64,000 bases of DNA from Treponema sp. (lineage in GTDB: Bacteria; Spirochaetota; Spirochaetia; Treponematales; Treponemataceae): positions 25,874 through 89,873 of the forward strand of contig JAKSTI010000008.1 in the NCBI GenBank assembly GCA_024402665.1, read 5' to 3'. The translations under genes and the position numbers were made by a program. Within the stretch, counting starts at the first letter, position 1. Every line of letters begins with the position of its first letter. Below the pieces are notes generated by a model. The model saw only the letters and a list, made by a program, of their open reading frames with translations, searched no databases and was not told the DNA's origin. Shown here piece by piece: positions 27,117-35,842 of the stretch.

Positions 27117-29081
27117 ATGGCTGCAGAATATGGTGCAAATAGTATTCAGGTCTTAAAAGGTCTTGAAGCTGTTCGTAAAAGACCAGGTATGTATATTGGA
27201 TCTACAGGTCCAAAAGGATTACATCACCTTGTATATGAAACTGTTGATAACTGTATCGATGAAGCAATGGCAGGCTTTTGTGATAATATTGTTGTTGCTC
27301 TGGAAAAAAATGATATATGTCGTGTAGAAGATAATGGTCGTGGTATTCCAGTTGATATCCATCCTACAGAAAAAATCAGTGCTCTTGAATTAGTTTTAAC
27401 TAGACTTCATGCCGGTGGTAAGTTTGATAAGAATGCTTACAAAGTATCTGGTGGTTTGCATGGTGTAGGTGTTTCCTGCGTTAATGCTCTTTCAGACTGG
27501 CTTGAAGCTACTGTAAAAAGAGACGGACATATTTACCGTCAGAAATATGAAAGAGGAATTCCTGTTACTAAAGTAGAAACTGTTGGTGATACACAAGAAC
27601 ATGGAACTACTATCCGCTGGAAATCAGATAAAACAATTTTTACAGAAACAACAACTTATGACTTTGATGTACTTCTTCAGAGACTTAAAGAACTTGCATT
27701 TTTGAATAGTGGAATTGTAATTACTTTCAGAGATGAACGTCTTGAAACACCAAAGGAACTTGTTCTTAAGTATGAAGGCGGTATTATCCATTATGTAAAG
27801 GAAATCAATCAGAACAAGAAAAGTAAGTTCTATTATCCAGAAGAACCAATTTATATTACTGGTGAAAAAGATAATGTTATTACAGAACTTTCTTTCCAGT
27901 ATAACGACAGCTATTCAGAAGATATTCACACTTACGTAAATGATATTAACACAAGAGACGGTGGTACTCATCTTGATGGATTTAGAACTGCGCTTTTGTG
28001 GGTATTAAATAAGGCATTAGATTCAAATGAAAAAATGAAAAAGAAAATGCCTGTAAAAGACGGAAAACTTGATCCTAACGAAGATAAGTATGAAAAACTT
28101 ACAGGTGAAGATGTTCGTGCCGGATTAGTTGCTGTTCTTTCAATGAAAGTTCCTGAACCAGAATTTGTTGGTCAGACAAAAGATAAACTTGGAAATACAG
28201 AAGTAAGAACAATTGTAGATGCTCTTGTAAAAGAAAAACTTACAATCTTCTTTGAATTGAATCCTGCTGTACTTGAAAGAGTTCTTGAAAAATCTATTGG
28301 TGAAGCAGCTGCCAGAATTGCGGCTCGTAAGGCAAAAGAAGCAACCCGTAAAAAGACAGTAACAGGTTCATTCCAGAAGCCTGAAAAACTTTCTGACTGT
28401 TCAATTAAGGATGATCCGGAAAAATGTGAAGTATACATTGTCGAAGGTGATTCTGCGGGTGGTTCTGCGAAAAAAGGCCGTGAATCAACATATCAGGCAA
28501 TTCTTCCTTTGTGGGGAAAAATGCTTAATGTTGAAAAAGTAAATCCTGATAAAGTAATTGGAAATGATAAGCTTGATCCAGTTATCAAAACACTTGGAAC
28601 TGGAATCGGAAAAGATTTTAATATTGAAAAATTACGATACCATAAAATCATTATTATGGCCGATGCCGATGTTGATGGTTCTCATATTCGTACTTTGCTT
28701 TTGACATTCTTCTTCCGCTATATGCCACAGCTTATTGAAAATGGACATGTATATTTAGCTATGCCTCCATTATTCAAAGTTCAGCTTGGAAAGAAAGATC
28801 CAGTTTATTGTTATTCTGATGCAGAACGTGACGCCGCACTTGATGCTCTTGGGGACCAGAGAGAAAAGGCTGATGTTCAGCGTTATAAAGGTCTTGGTGA
28901 AATGGATGGAGACCAGTTGTGGGAAACTACAATGGATCCATCTCGTAGAAAAATGAGAGTTGTAACAATTCCTGATGCAATGGCTGCAGATAAGATTTTC
29001 AGTATTTGTATGGGTGAAGAAGTTGAACCTAGAAGAAACTTCATTGAAGAAAATTCTAGTTATGCAAATCTTGATATTTAG
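27117..29081 (+). CDS. gyrB: DNA gyrase subunit B
   Basis: ATPase subunit of gyrase, 654 residues. The GHKL ATP site includes ETVDNCIDEAMAG and EDNGRGIPVDIHP, the transducer domain follows, then the TOPRIM region EGDSAGGSAKKGRE and IIIMADADVDGSHIRTLL with the metal-binding acidic residues. The length is near that of Gram-positive-type GyrB, lacking the E. coli insert. SD AAGGA precedes the ATG. gyrA follows after 45 bases. Confidence 0.97.
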   Translation: MAAEYGANSIQVLKGLEAVRKRPGMYIGSTGPKGLHHLVYETVDNCIDEAMAGFCDNIVVALEKNDICRVEDNGRGIPVDIHPTEKISALELVLTRLHAGGKFDKNAYKVSGGLHGVGVSCVNALSDWLEATVKRDGHIYRQKYERGIPVTKVETVGDTQEHGTTIRWKSDKTIFTETTTYDFDVLLQRLKELAFLNSGIVITFRDERLETPKELVLKYEGGIIHYVKEINQNKKSKFYYPEEPIYITGEKDNVITELSFQYNDSYSEDIHTYVNDINTRDGGTHLDGFRTALLWVLNKALDSNEKMKKKMPVKDGKLDPNEDKYEKLTGEDVRAGLVAVLSMKVPEPEFVGQTKDKLGNTEVRTIVDALVKEKLTIFFELNPAVLERVLEKSIGEAAARIAARKAKEATRKKTVTGSFQKPEKLSDCSIKDDPEKCEVYIVEGDSAGGSAKKGRESTYQAILPLWGKMLNVEKVNPDKVIGNDKLDPVIKTLGTGIGKDFNIEKLRYHKIIIMADADVDGSHIRTLLLTFFFRYMPQLIENGHVYLAMPPLFKVQLGKKDPVYCYSDAERDAALDALGDQREKADVQRYKGLGEMDGDQLWETTMDPSRRKMRVVTIPDAMAADKIFSICMGEEVEPRRNFIEENSSYANLDI

Positions 29082-29126
29082 GGAATAGTTAAAACTACCA
29101 ACCGTTAGTTAATAAGGAAAGTAAAC

Positions 29127-31637
29127 ATGGAAGAGATAAAAACAAAAGAAGGTGGAACAGTTATCCAGATTCCAATTGAGGATGAAGTTAAACAGGCTTA
29201 CATCGACTACTCAATGTCTGTTATTGTTCAGCGTGCTTTGCCAGATGTTCGTGATGGTCTTAAACCTGTACACCGTCGAATCATGTATTCAATGGATCAG
29301 CTTCATCTTGCCAGTGGTGGAAAAACTCGTAAGTGTGCCACAATCGTTGGTGAAGTTTTAGGTAAATATCATCCACATGGAGATGCTTCTGTTTATGATG
29401 CATTAGTTCGTCTTGGTCAGGATTTTGCCCAGCGCTATACAACAGTAACTCCTCAGGGAAACTTTGGTACTATTGCCGGTGACCCTGCAGCTGCTTACCG
29501 TTATACAGAAGCAAAGATGTCTAAGATTACAGAAGAGATGGTTTCTGATATCAACAAAGATACTGTTGATATGGTTCGTAACTTTGATGATACAACTGAT
29601 GAACCAGGAGTTCTTCCTTCTAAATTCCCATTCCTTCTTTGTAATGGTACAACAGGTATTGCAGTTGGTATGGCTACAAATATGCCAACTCATAATCTTA
29701 GAGAAGTAGCATCTGCAATCTCTGCTTACATTGATAATCCTGAAATTACAATTGATGAATTAATGAAACATATTAAAGGACCTGACTTTCCAACAGGCGG
29801 TATTATTTACGGTACAGCTGGAATTAAAAAGGCTTATACAACAGGTCGCGGAAAAATTGTTATCCGTTCAAAATTCACAATTGAAACAGATAAAAAAGGT
29901 CGTGAAAAAATCATCTTTACAGAAGTTCCTTATGGTGTAAATACAACAAACATCATTAAGAAAATCAATGAACTTAAAGATGAAAAAGCAATTGAAGGAA
30001 TTGCAGATGCAAACGATGAAACTTCAGACCGCGTAGGTATGCGTCTTGTTGTTGATTTGAAAAAAGGTGCAATTACAAAAATTGTATTAAATCAGCTTTT
30101 TGCAAAAACAGACTTACAGGCAAACTTTGGTGTAATCAATCTTGCACTTGTTCCTCAGGTAACAGATGGTGTTCGCTATGATGAACCTGGAATGCTTACA
30201 CTTCCAAAAACTTATCTTAAGCCAGAAGTTCTTACACTTAAACAGTTAATCATGCACTTTGTAAATCATCGTGATGAAGTAATTACTCGCCGCACAATTT
30301 ATGATTTGAAAGTTGCAAAACACAGAATGCATATCCTGCAGGCTTTGATTACTGCTATCAACAATATTGATGAAGTAATCAAAATTATTAAGGAAAGTGC
30401 AAATACAGATGCAGCAAAACTTGCATTGGAAAAACGTTTTAATTTTGATGATGAACAGGCACAGGCAATTGTAGATATGCAGTTGAAGCGTCTTACTCAT
30501 CTTTCAATTGAAGATCTTCAGAAAGAGATTAAAGAGCTTCAGGCATGGATTGATTATCTTGAAGGTCTTCTTGCAGATCACAATAAGATTCTTAATCTTA
30601 TTAAAACTGAAACAGAAGAGCTTGCTGCTAAATATGGCGATGATCGTCGTACTGATATTGTTCATGATGAAGTTGAACAGATTAACGTTGAAGATATGAT
30701 TAAAGATGAAGACATGGTTGTTATGATTTCACGTCTTGGTTATATCAAACGCGTTTCAGTTGATAAATATAAAAAGCAGGGTAGGGGAGGAACTGGAAGT
30801 AACAGTACTAACCTTATTGAAGATGACTATGTTAATCAGTTGTTTATTGGATCAACAAAAGAGCATCTTTTATTTATCACAAACTTTGGCCGTGCATACT
30901 GGATAAGAATTCACGAAATTCCTGAATCAGAAAAGAACAGTCGTGGAGCAAACATTAAAGGTCTTCTTCAGGTTAGCGCTGATGAAGAAATCACAACAAT
31001 TGTTTCGCTTAAAGAATTCTCTGATAACCAGTATCTGTTTATGACAACTTCTAATGGTGTTGTTAAACGTGTCCGCACTACAGATTTTGCTAATGCTAAA
31101 ACTAAGGGTATTATTGGAATTAAATTAAATGACGGTGATAAACTTATTAGTGCAGTTCAGACAGACGGCAACTCAGATGTAATGTTGATTTCACGCAGAG
31201 GAAAAGCATTACGAATCAAAGAAGAAACAGTTCGTATTATGGGACGTGCTTCTTGTGGTATTCGCGGTATGAAACTTTCTGAAGGTGATGAAATTGCATC
31301 TGCAGTAAAAATTGAAGAAGATACAAATATGATTCTTCTTACAGAAAAAGGATTCGGTAAACGCATTTCATTCGACTTGTACTCAACACATGGAAGAGGC
31401 ACAGGTGGTCAGAGAGTCTTTGGTAACACTGAAGCAAAGGGTGAAATCATCGGAGCTTTGAATGTAAAAGAAACTGATGAATTGGTTTGTATGACAAGTC
31501 AGGGTAAAACTTTACGCTTTAATGCATCAGATATTAAGGAACAGGGTCAGGGAGCCTCTGGTGTAAAGATTGTAAAGATAAATGAACCTGATTATCTTGT
31601 TGGAATTGATAAAATACAGGATAATGACGATAAATAA
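29127..31637 (+). CDS. gyrA: DNA gyrase subunit A
   Basis: Breakage-reunion subunit, 836 residues. Catalytic Tyr126 is in AAAYRYTEAKM; the quinolone region reads YHPHGDASVYD with Ala87 where E. coli has Ser83, a change associated with intrinsically low quinolone sensitivity. The C-terminal DNA-wrapping domain carries a GyrA box variant QGRGGTG and six repeats of the beta-pinwheel type. SD AAGGAAAG lies upstream. It is followed by 1.3 kb without genes. Confidence 0.97.
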   Translation: MEEIKTKEGGTVIQIPIEDEVKQAYIDYSMSVIVQRALPDVRDGLKPVHRRIMYSMDQLHLASGGKTRKCATIVGEVLGKYHPHGDASVYDALVRLGQDFAQRYTTVTPQGNFGTIAGDPAAAYRYTEAKMSKITEEMVSDINKDTVDMVRNFDDTTDEPGVLPSKFPFLLCNGTTGIAVGMATNMPTHNLREVASAISAYIDNPEITIDELMKHIKGPDFPTGGIIYGTAGIKKAYTTGRGKIVIRSKFTIETDKKGREKIIFTEVPYGVNTTNIIKKINELKDEKAIEGIADANDETSDRVGMRLVVDLKKGAITKIVLNQLFAKTDLQANFGVINLALVPQVTDGVRYDEPGMLTLPKTYLKPEVLTLKQLIMHFVNHRDEVITRRTIYDLKVAKHRMHILQALITAINNIDEVIKIIKESANTDAAKLALEKRFNFDDEQAQAIVDMQLKRLTHLSIEDLQKEIKELQAWIDYLEGLLADHNKILNLIKTETEELAAKYGDDRRTDIVHDEVEQINVEDMIKDEDMVVMISRLGYIKRVSVDKYKKQGRGGTGSNSTNLIEDDYVNQLFIGSTKEHLLFITNFGRAYWIRIHEIPESEKNSRGANIKGLLQVSADEEITTIVSLKEFSDNQYLFMTTSNGVVKRVRTTDFANAKTKGIIGIKLNDGDKLISAVQTDGNSDVMLISRRGKALRIKEETVRIMGRASCGIRGMKLSEGDEIASAVKIEEDTNMILLTEKGFGKRISFDLYSTHGRGTGGQRVFGNTEAKGEIIGALNVKETDELVCMTSQGKTLRFNASDIKEQGQGASGVKIVKINEPDYLVGIDKIQDNDDK

Positions 31638-31709
31638 CAGTTAATTCTTTATAATACAAAGAAATAGACGATTATTTCATAAGAAAAGGTCATTTTTTAC
31701 TGTTTTCAA

Positions 31710-31738
31710 TTGACAAAACAATTTATTTAATTGATAAT
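31710..31738 (+). promoter_or_regulatory. Strong sigma-70-like promoter downstream of gyrA
   Basis: TTGACA (31710-31715), exactly 17 bases, GATAAT (31733-31738). It faces right, toward a terminator at 31791-31822 with no coding frame between, and is among the best promoter matches in the window. Confidence 0.7.
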
Positions 31739-31741
31739 TCA

Positions 31742-31822
31742 GCCCTGGGGAAAAAACTAGGAATATAGTTTAGGGCGATACACATCAGGCAAGGGCTGGT
31801 CTTATATAGATCAGCCCTTTTA
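31742..31822 (+). ncRNA. Candidate small RNA (about 76-80 nt)
   Basis: Bounded by the promoter at 31710-31738 and a strong terminator. The sequence folds as GCCCT/AGGGC (31742-31746 with 31771-31776) enclosing AAACTA/TAGTTT with a six-base loop, then a short linker and the terminator stem. The 5' segment CAGCCCT is also complementary to AGGGCTG in the terminator, so two exclusive folds are possible. The exact start is uncertain: a start seven bases past the -10 box would trim the 5' arm. It matches no RNA family I recognise; it could instead be a gyrA 3' end. Confidence 0.5.
31791..31822 (+). terminator. Terminator of candidate small RNA / gyrA
   Basis: AAGGGCTGGTCT pairs with AGATCAGCCCTT (12 pairs including one G-U) with a TATAT loop, followed by TTTTAATTTT. 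It is 154 bases past the gyrA stop. Confidence 0.85.
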
Positions 31823-31838
31823 ATTTTAAACACAACAG

Positions 31839-31934
31839 TTATCCACAAGGTATGCACAAATGTGGAAAACTCATACTTTTTACATCCCAAAAGTTATCCA
31901 CATTTTATTTAACTTTTTCCACAATTGTGGATAA
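31839..31934. other. DnaA-box cluster, candidate oriC
   Basis: Within 96 bases there are three consensus boxes, TTATCCACA at 31839-31847 and 31894-31902 and TGTGGATAA at 31926-31934, and three one-mismatch boxes: GTATGCACA (31850-31858), TGTGGAAAA (31861-31869) and TTTTCCACA (31915-31923). This is denser than the dnaN-dnaA gap. It adjoins the parS-like array on its right, an arrangement expected near a chromosome origin. Confidence 0.65.
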
Positions 31935-31953
31935 CTCACCCTCTTTTATTTTT

Positions 31954-32677
31954 TGTTTCACATGAAACATTTTTTGATAACAGAGTTTGTTCCTGCGTTT
32001 CACGTGAAACTTATGAAAAAAGTATATGCAAACCAAAATAAAAAATAATTTAATTTGATATGTTTCGAAAATGTTCCACGTGAAACTTTGATTTATGAAT
32101 CAGGAATAATTGTTTCATGTGAAACAATTTATTACACTTACATATATTTTTATGATGGGTAAAAGCTTTCCTTGTATAGGTTTTAATAAAATACAGATAT
32201 TATAATGTTTCACATGAAACAATATCATTCAATCAATAATAATGCACTATGTTCCACGTGAAACAATTTATTATGAGTTATCAGAAATATTAAACTCTGT
32301 TTCACGTGAAACTAACTAATTTCTGAAGAATGTTATGAGATATTATAAATGTTTCACATGAAACATTCAGATAAATTAAAAGTACAGAAAATTTAGAAGG
32401 TTGGATTATTGAATCCCATTTGGAAATATAAAATATAAAGACTATTTGTTTCATGTGAAACAGTTGTATTATTACGAATATACTTTTAAATAAATAATAT
32501 CCATCTCAAATATCAATAGCAGCTATTTTTTGTTCCACGTGAAACAAATCGGACGCTATTTTCAAATAATCAAAGATTGTTCCACGTGAAACATTAAATT
32601 GGAACAGATTTGAATAATAGCAACTGTTCCACGGAAATTATTCCTGTTTGATGATCAAAAATGTTTCATGTGAAACA
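31954..32677. repeat. Array of 12 intact plus one broken parS-like sites
   Basis: Sixteen-base palindromes close to the bacterial parS consensus TGTTCCACGTGAAACA start at 31954, 31996, 32072, 32111, 32206, 32250, 32298, 32350, 32447, 32531, 32578 and 32662. Those at 32250, 32531 and 32578 are exact; 32072 differs only at the last base; six are TGTTTCATGTGAAACA in either orientation (32111, 32447, 32662 forward; 31954, 32206, 32350 reverse); 31996 and 32298 have TTTCACGTGAAAC cores. A thirteenth at 32625 lacks one base. Centre spacing is about 37-97 bases. ParB-CTP clamps are expected to load here for chromosome segregation. parA and parB are not in the window. Confidence 0.88.
32625..32639. 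repeat. Degenerate parS-like site
   Basis: TGTTCCACG-GAAAT: the left half matches parS, one T of the centre is missing and the right end has drifted. It fits the regular spacing between the sites at 32578 and 32662, so it looks like a decayed copy. Confidence 0.6.
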
Positions 32678-32857
32678 TTATACCAATTAATTGAAATATT
32701 TATAAATATAATGTGGAATCAGGATAAATAATTGTTTTGAATAATAAATTAATCTGACATTAAAATTTGGCAGTAAAATAGTTGGCAAAAAATATATACG
32801 AACGTTTGTTAGTTAACTTTTTAGGTATTTATTAAGATAAATTAAAGAAATGAATAT
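32678..32857. other. AT-rich gene-free stretch right of the parS array
   Basis: About 180 bases with very few G or C and no convincing frame, promoter or repeat beyond short A/T runs. It could be a duplex-unwinding region if the origin lies at the DnaA-box cluster, but nothing in it proves that. Confidence 0.3.
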
Positions 32858-32904
32858 AAAAAAAGGATACCTTAGTAATTTAGTATATAATCACCAAGAT
32901 ATCC
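32858..32904 (-). terminator. Terminator of the beta-barrel candidate gene
   Basis: On the minus strand GGATATCTTGGT pairs with ACTAAGGTATCC (12 pairs, two G-U) and is followed by seven T. It marks the right boundary of the origin/parS block. Confidence 0.75.
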
Positions 32905-32936
32905 AATTTATTAAATATTTATCTAAAAGTTTGTAT

Positions 32937-33905
32937 TTAGAAGTTATAAGTCCAGCTTACACCAAAGAAATTAATAAACCATTCATTTCCTGAGTGATGA
33001 AGAGGCATTTCTTCAAGAATTGAATTATGATCCTCTGCAAAACTTCTTCTTGTTGAAAATTCTGTAATGAATGTAACGGTATTCTTTTCATTAAACTTAA
33101 ACTGTACAAAAGGACTTATTTTTGCAGTTGTGAATTCTCCATTAAAGCTTTCATTATATTTTCCATAATCATTTCCATCATAATGACCATAGAATTCAAA
33201 CATTGCGCCTGCTCTGTATACAACTAATGGCATCTGGTAAGCAAGAATGAATTGTGTATCATATTGAAGACCATTCATCTGTCCTGGAGCAGTTAACCAG
33301 TTGAAAGGCTGATTTTTCTGTAAACCAGTCATTCCTGAATACATAAGTTTATATTCAGCGAGCATTACTACATGTGTCCAGTCTCCGGGAATAAGTGCTC
33401 CTGTATCAAACATGAATGTTCCTTTTCCCCAAAGTTCATAGTAGTAATTTTTGAAAGGAGTAAGATTTTCATATTTGTTTGTATTTTCATTATAAGACTG
33501 GAACGCATTTACCGATCCAAAATTCCATCCTGTTCCTATAGAAGCTCCGGCCTGGAATTCAAGAAAAGGTACTGGCTGGAATGTAGTACTGAAAATCCCT
33601 TTAAGTGATACAGCCGTAAATTCTACAGCGGGTTCAATTTGAACAAAGGCATCTGATAAAAGCCAGTGTTCCCCAAGTGGTGTTGGAATAACATAGTCAG
33701 CAGCTCCAGTGATTCTAAATGCAGATAAGTCGTAACCTACAATTTTGGAATAGTGACTTTCTCCTGGAATGAAATCTGGTAAAGGATAAACAACGATGTC
33801 AGTAGTAAGACTGTAATCCCAATGAGGGGCTGCTTCTGTATCCTGAGCAAAGGGTGTGCTTAGCGTTACAGAAAGCAAAATAATTGATAAAAGAATTTTC
33901 TTCAT
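32937..33905 (-). CDS. Secreted protein, probable outer-membrane beta-barrel
   Basis: 322 residues with a signal peptide (MKKILLSIILLSVTLSTPFAQ). The mature protein alternates aromatic and small residues in many short predicted strands (VEFTAVSLKGIF, FLEFQAGASIGTG, FILAYQMPLVVYRAGAMFEFYG) and ends in VSWTYNF, with Phe last, the usual end of an outer-membrane barrel recognised by BAM. The family is not recognised; spirochaetes carry many lineage-specific barrels. It is a single gene with its own terminator. Confidence 0.72.
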   Translation of the reverse strand: MKKILLSIILLSVTLSTPFAQDTEAAPHWDYSLTTDIVVYPLPDFIPGESHYSKIVGYDLSAFRITGAADYVIPTPLGEHWLLSDAFVQIEPAVEFTAVSLKGIFSTTFQPVPFLEFQAGASIGTGWNFGSVNAFQSYNENTNKYENLTPFKNYYYELWGKGTFMFDTGALIPGDWTHVVMLAEYKLMYSGMTGLQKNQPFNWLTAPGQMNGLQYDTQFILAYQMPLVVYRAGAMFEFYGHYDGNDYGKYNESFNGEFTTAKISPFVQFKFNEKNTVTFITEFSTRRSFAEDHNSILEEMPLHHSGNEWFINFFGVSWTYNF

Positions 33906-34006
33906 AAGGTCTCCTGGTTTTAATGGAAATCAAGAATTTAAAGTATTTATATTGATAAAAGTAACAAAAAATCTAAAATAAACAACATATACAAGTGTAT
34001 AGTATA

Positions 34007-34312
34007 TTAAAAGAGGTTTTCAATAAGGAAAACGATAACACAACAGGCACATGCTACAGGGAATAAACTTGCTCCAAGAAGTGATAAAATAATTCCTGTT
34101 CCTAAAGCAATGAATCCGGCAACAGGAGATTGTGTTGCTTCTATGATTGCAGGGAATGTCATTACCGACAGAGTTACATAAGGCACGTAATACAAGAAAG
34201 ATTTTATAAAGGTGTTCTGGATTGGTTTACGGATTAATGTTACAGGAAGAACACGGATTAAGTATGAAACAAAAGCTGCTGTGAAAATTGATAAGTAAAT
34301 GTTACCAGTCAT
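34007..34312 (-). CDS. azlD: AzlD-like branched-chain amino acid exporter subunit
   Basis: 101 residues with about three to four hydrophobic helices and the AzlD pattern (AAFVSYLIRVLPVTLIRKPI ... LYYVPYVTLSVMTFPAI). AzlC and AzlD together export branched-chain amino acids. The start ATG overlaps the azlC stop by one base, as typical for the pair. Confidence 0.85.
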   Translation of the reverse strand: MTGNIYLSIFTAAFVSYLIRVLPVTLIRKPIQNTFIKSFLYYVPYVTLSVMTFPAIIEATQSPVAGFIALGTGIILSLLGASLFPVACACCVIVFLIENLF

Positions 34313-35031
34313 TAGTTTGCATCTCCTTTATTAGATGTTTCTCTAATAGGTTTAATAAGTGCCAGCGCGGAAGAAATAATCACAGTAAGGATGATAGTTC
34401 TTGTTCCTGATGAAATGTCTTTTATGTAAGGCAAAATAGTGAACAGATAGCTGGAAATAAAACTTACGATAATAGCAATTGCAATTGTAAGATTCTTTTT
34501 TGCAGGAGGAATTATAATTGCAATGAACATACCATAGAGTGCTACAGATAAAGCGCTTACGATGTTTGCTGGTAAAAAGTTACCGGCCATGATTCCAAGA
34601 GAAGTTCCAATGCTCCAAAGAGGGACTGCTATTGCCAGAGCGCCGTAATTATATAAAGGATTAATTGGACCTTCTCTTCCTATGGTGATTCCAAAAACTT
34701 CATCAGTTACGCCGAATCCTACAAAAAAGCGATGGATGAATTTTGTGTTTTCATCAAACTTTTGTGATAAGGCACAGCTCATTAAAAGATAGCGGGCATT
34801 TACAACAAAGGTAATAATCGCAATTTCTAAGATAGAGGCTTTAGCTTCTATTGATGTAAAAAGAGCGTATTCTCCGGCTGAGGCAATATTAAAAAAACTG
34901 GCAATAAATCCCTGAGTTGGAGAAAGGCCTGCATTTTTGGCAACAATACCAAGAGAGAATGCTACGGCAAAATATCCAAGACCGATAGGAAATCCGTCAC
35001 GGATTCCTTCAAGAAAAACTCTGCGTTTCAT
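34312..35031 (-). CDS. azlC: AzlC-like branched-chain amino acid exporter subunit
   Basis: 239-residue inner-membrane protein with about seven helices. Family features: GIRDGFPIGLGYFAVAFSLGIVA at the start, SAGEYALFTSI, and NARYLLMSCALSQKF with GFGVTDEVFGI. It works with AzlD downstream and lies eight bases after the amidohydrolase gene. Confidence 0.88.
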   Translation of the reverse strand: MKRRVFLEGIRDGFPIGLGYFAVAFSLGIVAKNAGLSPTQGFIASFFNIASAGEYALFTSIEAKASILEIAIITFVVNARYLLMSCALSQKFDENTKFIHRFFVGFGVTDEVFGITIGREGPINPLYNYGALAIAVPLWSIGTSLGIMAGNFLPANIVSALSVALYGMFIAIIIPPAKKNLTIAIAIIVSFISSYLFTILPYIKDISSGTRTIILTVIISSALALIKPIRETSNKGDAN

Positions 35032-35039
35032 TAGTGTTC

Positions 35040-35822
35040 CTATAGTTTAAGAAGTTTTACGGCGTTTTTATATAAAATCATTTCCCGTTCTTCTTCAGTT
35101 AATGGAAGTTTATTAAAACGAGATAATTCGTCTTCATGATCCCACATAGGAAAATCAGTTCCAAAAAGAAATTTATCTACGCCGTGTTTACGAATCATAT
35201 TCATTGCTTCATCAACAGAAAGAACGAACAAAGAACTTGATGTATCAAAATAAACGTTTTTCCCAACAAGATATTTCATTGAATTATCCCATTCAGTGAA
35301 ACCGCCAAAGTGTGCTGCAATTACAGTAAGGTCGGGATGCTTTTCAAGAACATTACTGATTCTTTTTGGTCCTGAAAAATCAAAACGTTTATCTCCTGCA
35401 TGAGTCAAAACAGGGATATCAAGTTTTGAAAGAGTTTCGTATATTGGTGAAAGTTTTAGATCGTCAAACTGGAACTGCTGGAAATCTGGATGAAATTTAA
35501 CACCTTTAAGACCAGCTTCTTTTATGCGTCTAAGTTCTTTTTCAAAATCCTTGTAGTCTGGGTGGATTGTTCCAAACCCAATAAATTCAGGATGTTTGTT
35601 TACCTGATCAATAATGTAATTGTTGATAGATTCAACCTGTTCTGGTTTTGTTGCTGTAGAATGAACGATGTATTTTTCAACACCGATTTTAGAACCTCTG
35701 GCAATTAATTCTTCTGGAAGTCCTGAATAAGTCATAGCAAGATTATAAAATGAGCCGACATTTTTTGTCGCCTTTTCTGCTATCTTTTCAGGATAGATAT
35801 GAGCGTGAAAATCGATAATCAT
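35040..35822 (-). CDS. Metal-dependent hydrolase of the amidohydrolase superfamily
   Basis: 260-residue TIM-barrel protein. The metal-site pattern begins with DFHAHIYP, followed by a Lys/His strand GVKFHPDFQQF, ALTHAGD-like VLTHAGDKRFDF, VIAAHFGGF and FGTDFPMW, all in the order expected for the amidohydrolase 2 (decarboxylase/hydrolase) group. The substrate cannot be told. It lies between plsC and azlC in one apparent operon. Confidence 0.85.
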   Translation of the reverse strand: MIIDFHAHIYPEKIAEKATKNVGSFYNLAMTYSGLPEELIARGSKIGVEKYIVHSTATKPEQVESINNYIIDQVNKHPEFIGFGTIHPDYKDFEKELRRIKEAGLKGVKFHPDFQQFQFDDLKLSPIYETLSKLDIPVLTHAGDKRFDFSGPKRISNVLEKHPDLTVIAAHFGGFTEWDNSMKYLVGKNVYFDTSSSLFVLSVDEAMNMIRKHGVDKFLFGTDFPMWDHEDELSRFNKLPLTEEEREMILYKNAVKLLKL

Positions 35823-35842
35823 AAGAAACCTTATTTTTTAAA

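Noticed and set aside
28172..28438. Reverse-strand frames inside gyrB, gyrA, htpG and the fab genes
   Set aside because: They are shadows of strongly conserved genes on the other strand, without SD or family similarity.
31742..31776. AAAAAACTAGG in the candidate small RNA resembles the tail of a preQ1-I riboswitch
   Set aside because: The required P1 stem with its short loops is absent, and no queuosine gene follows.
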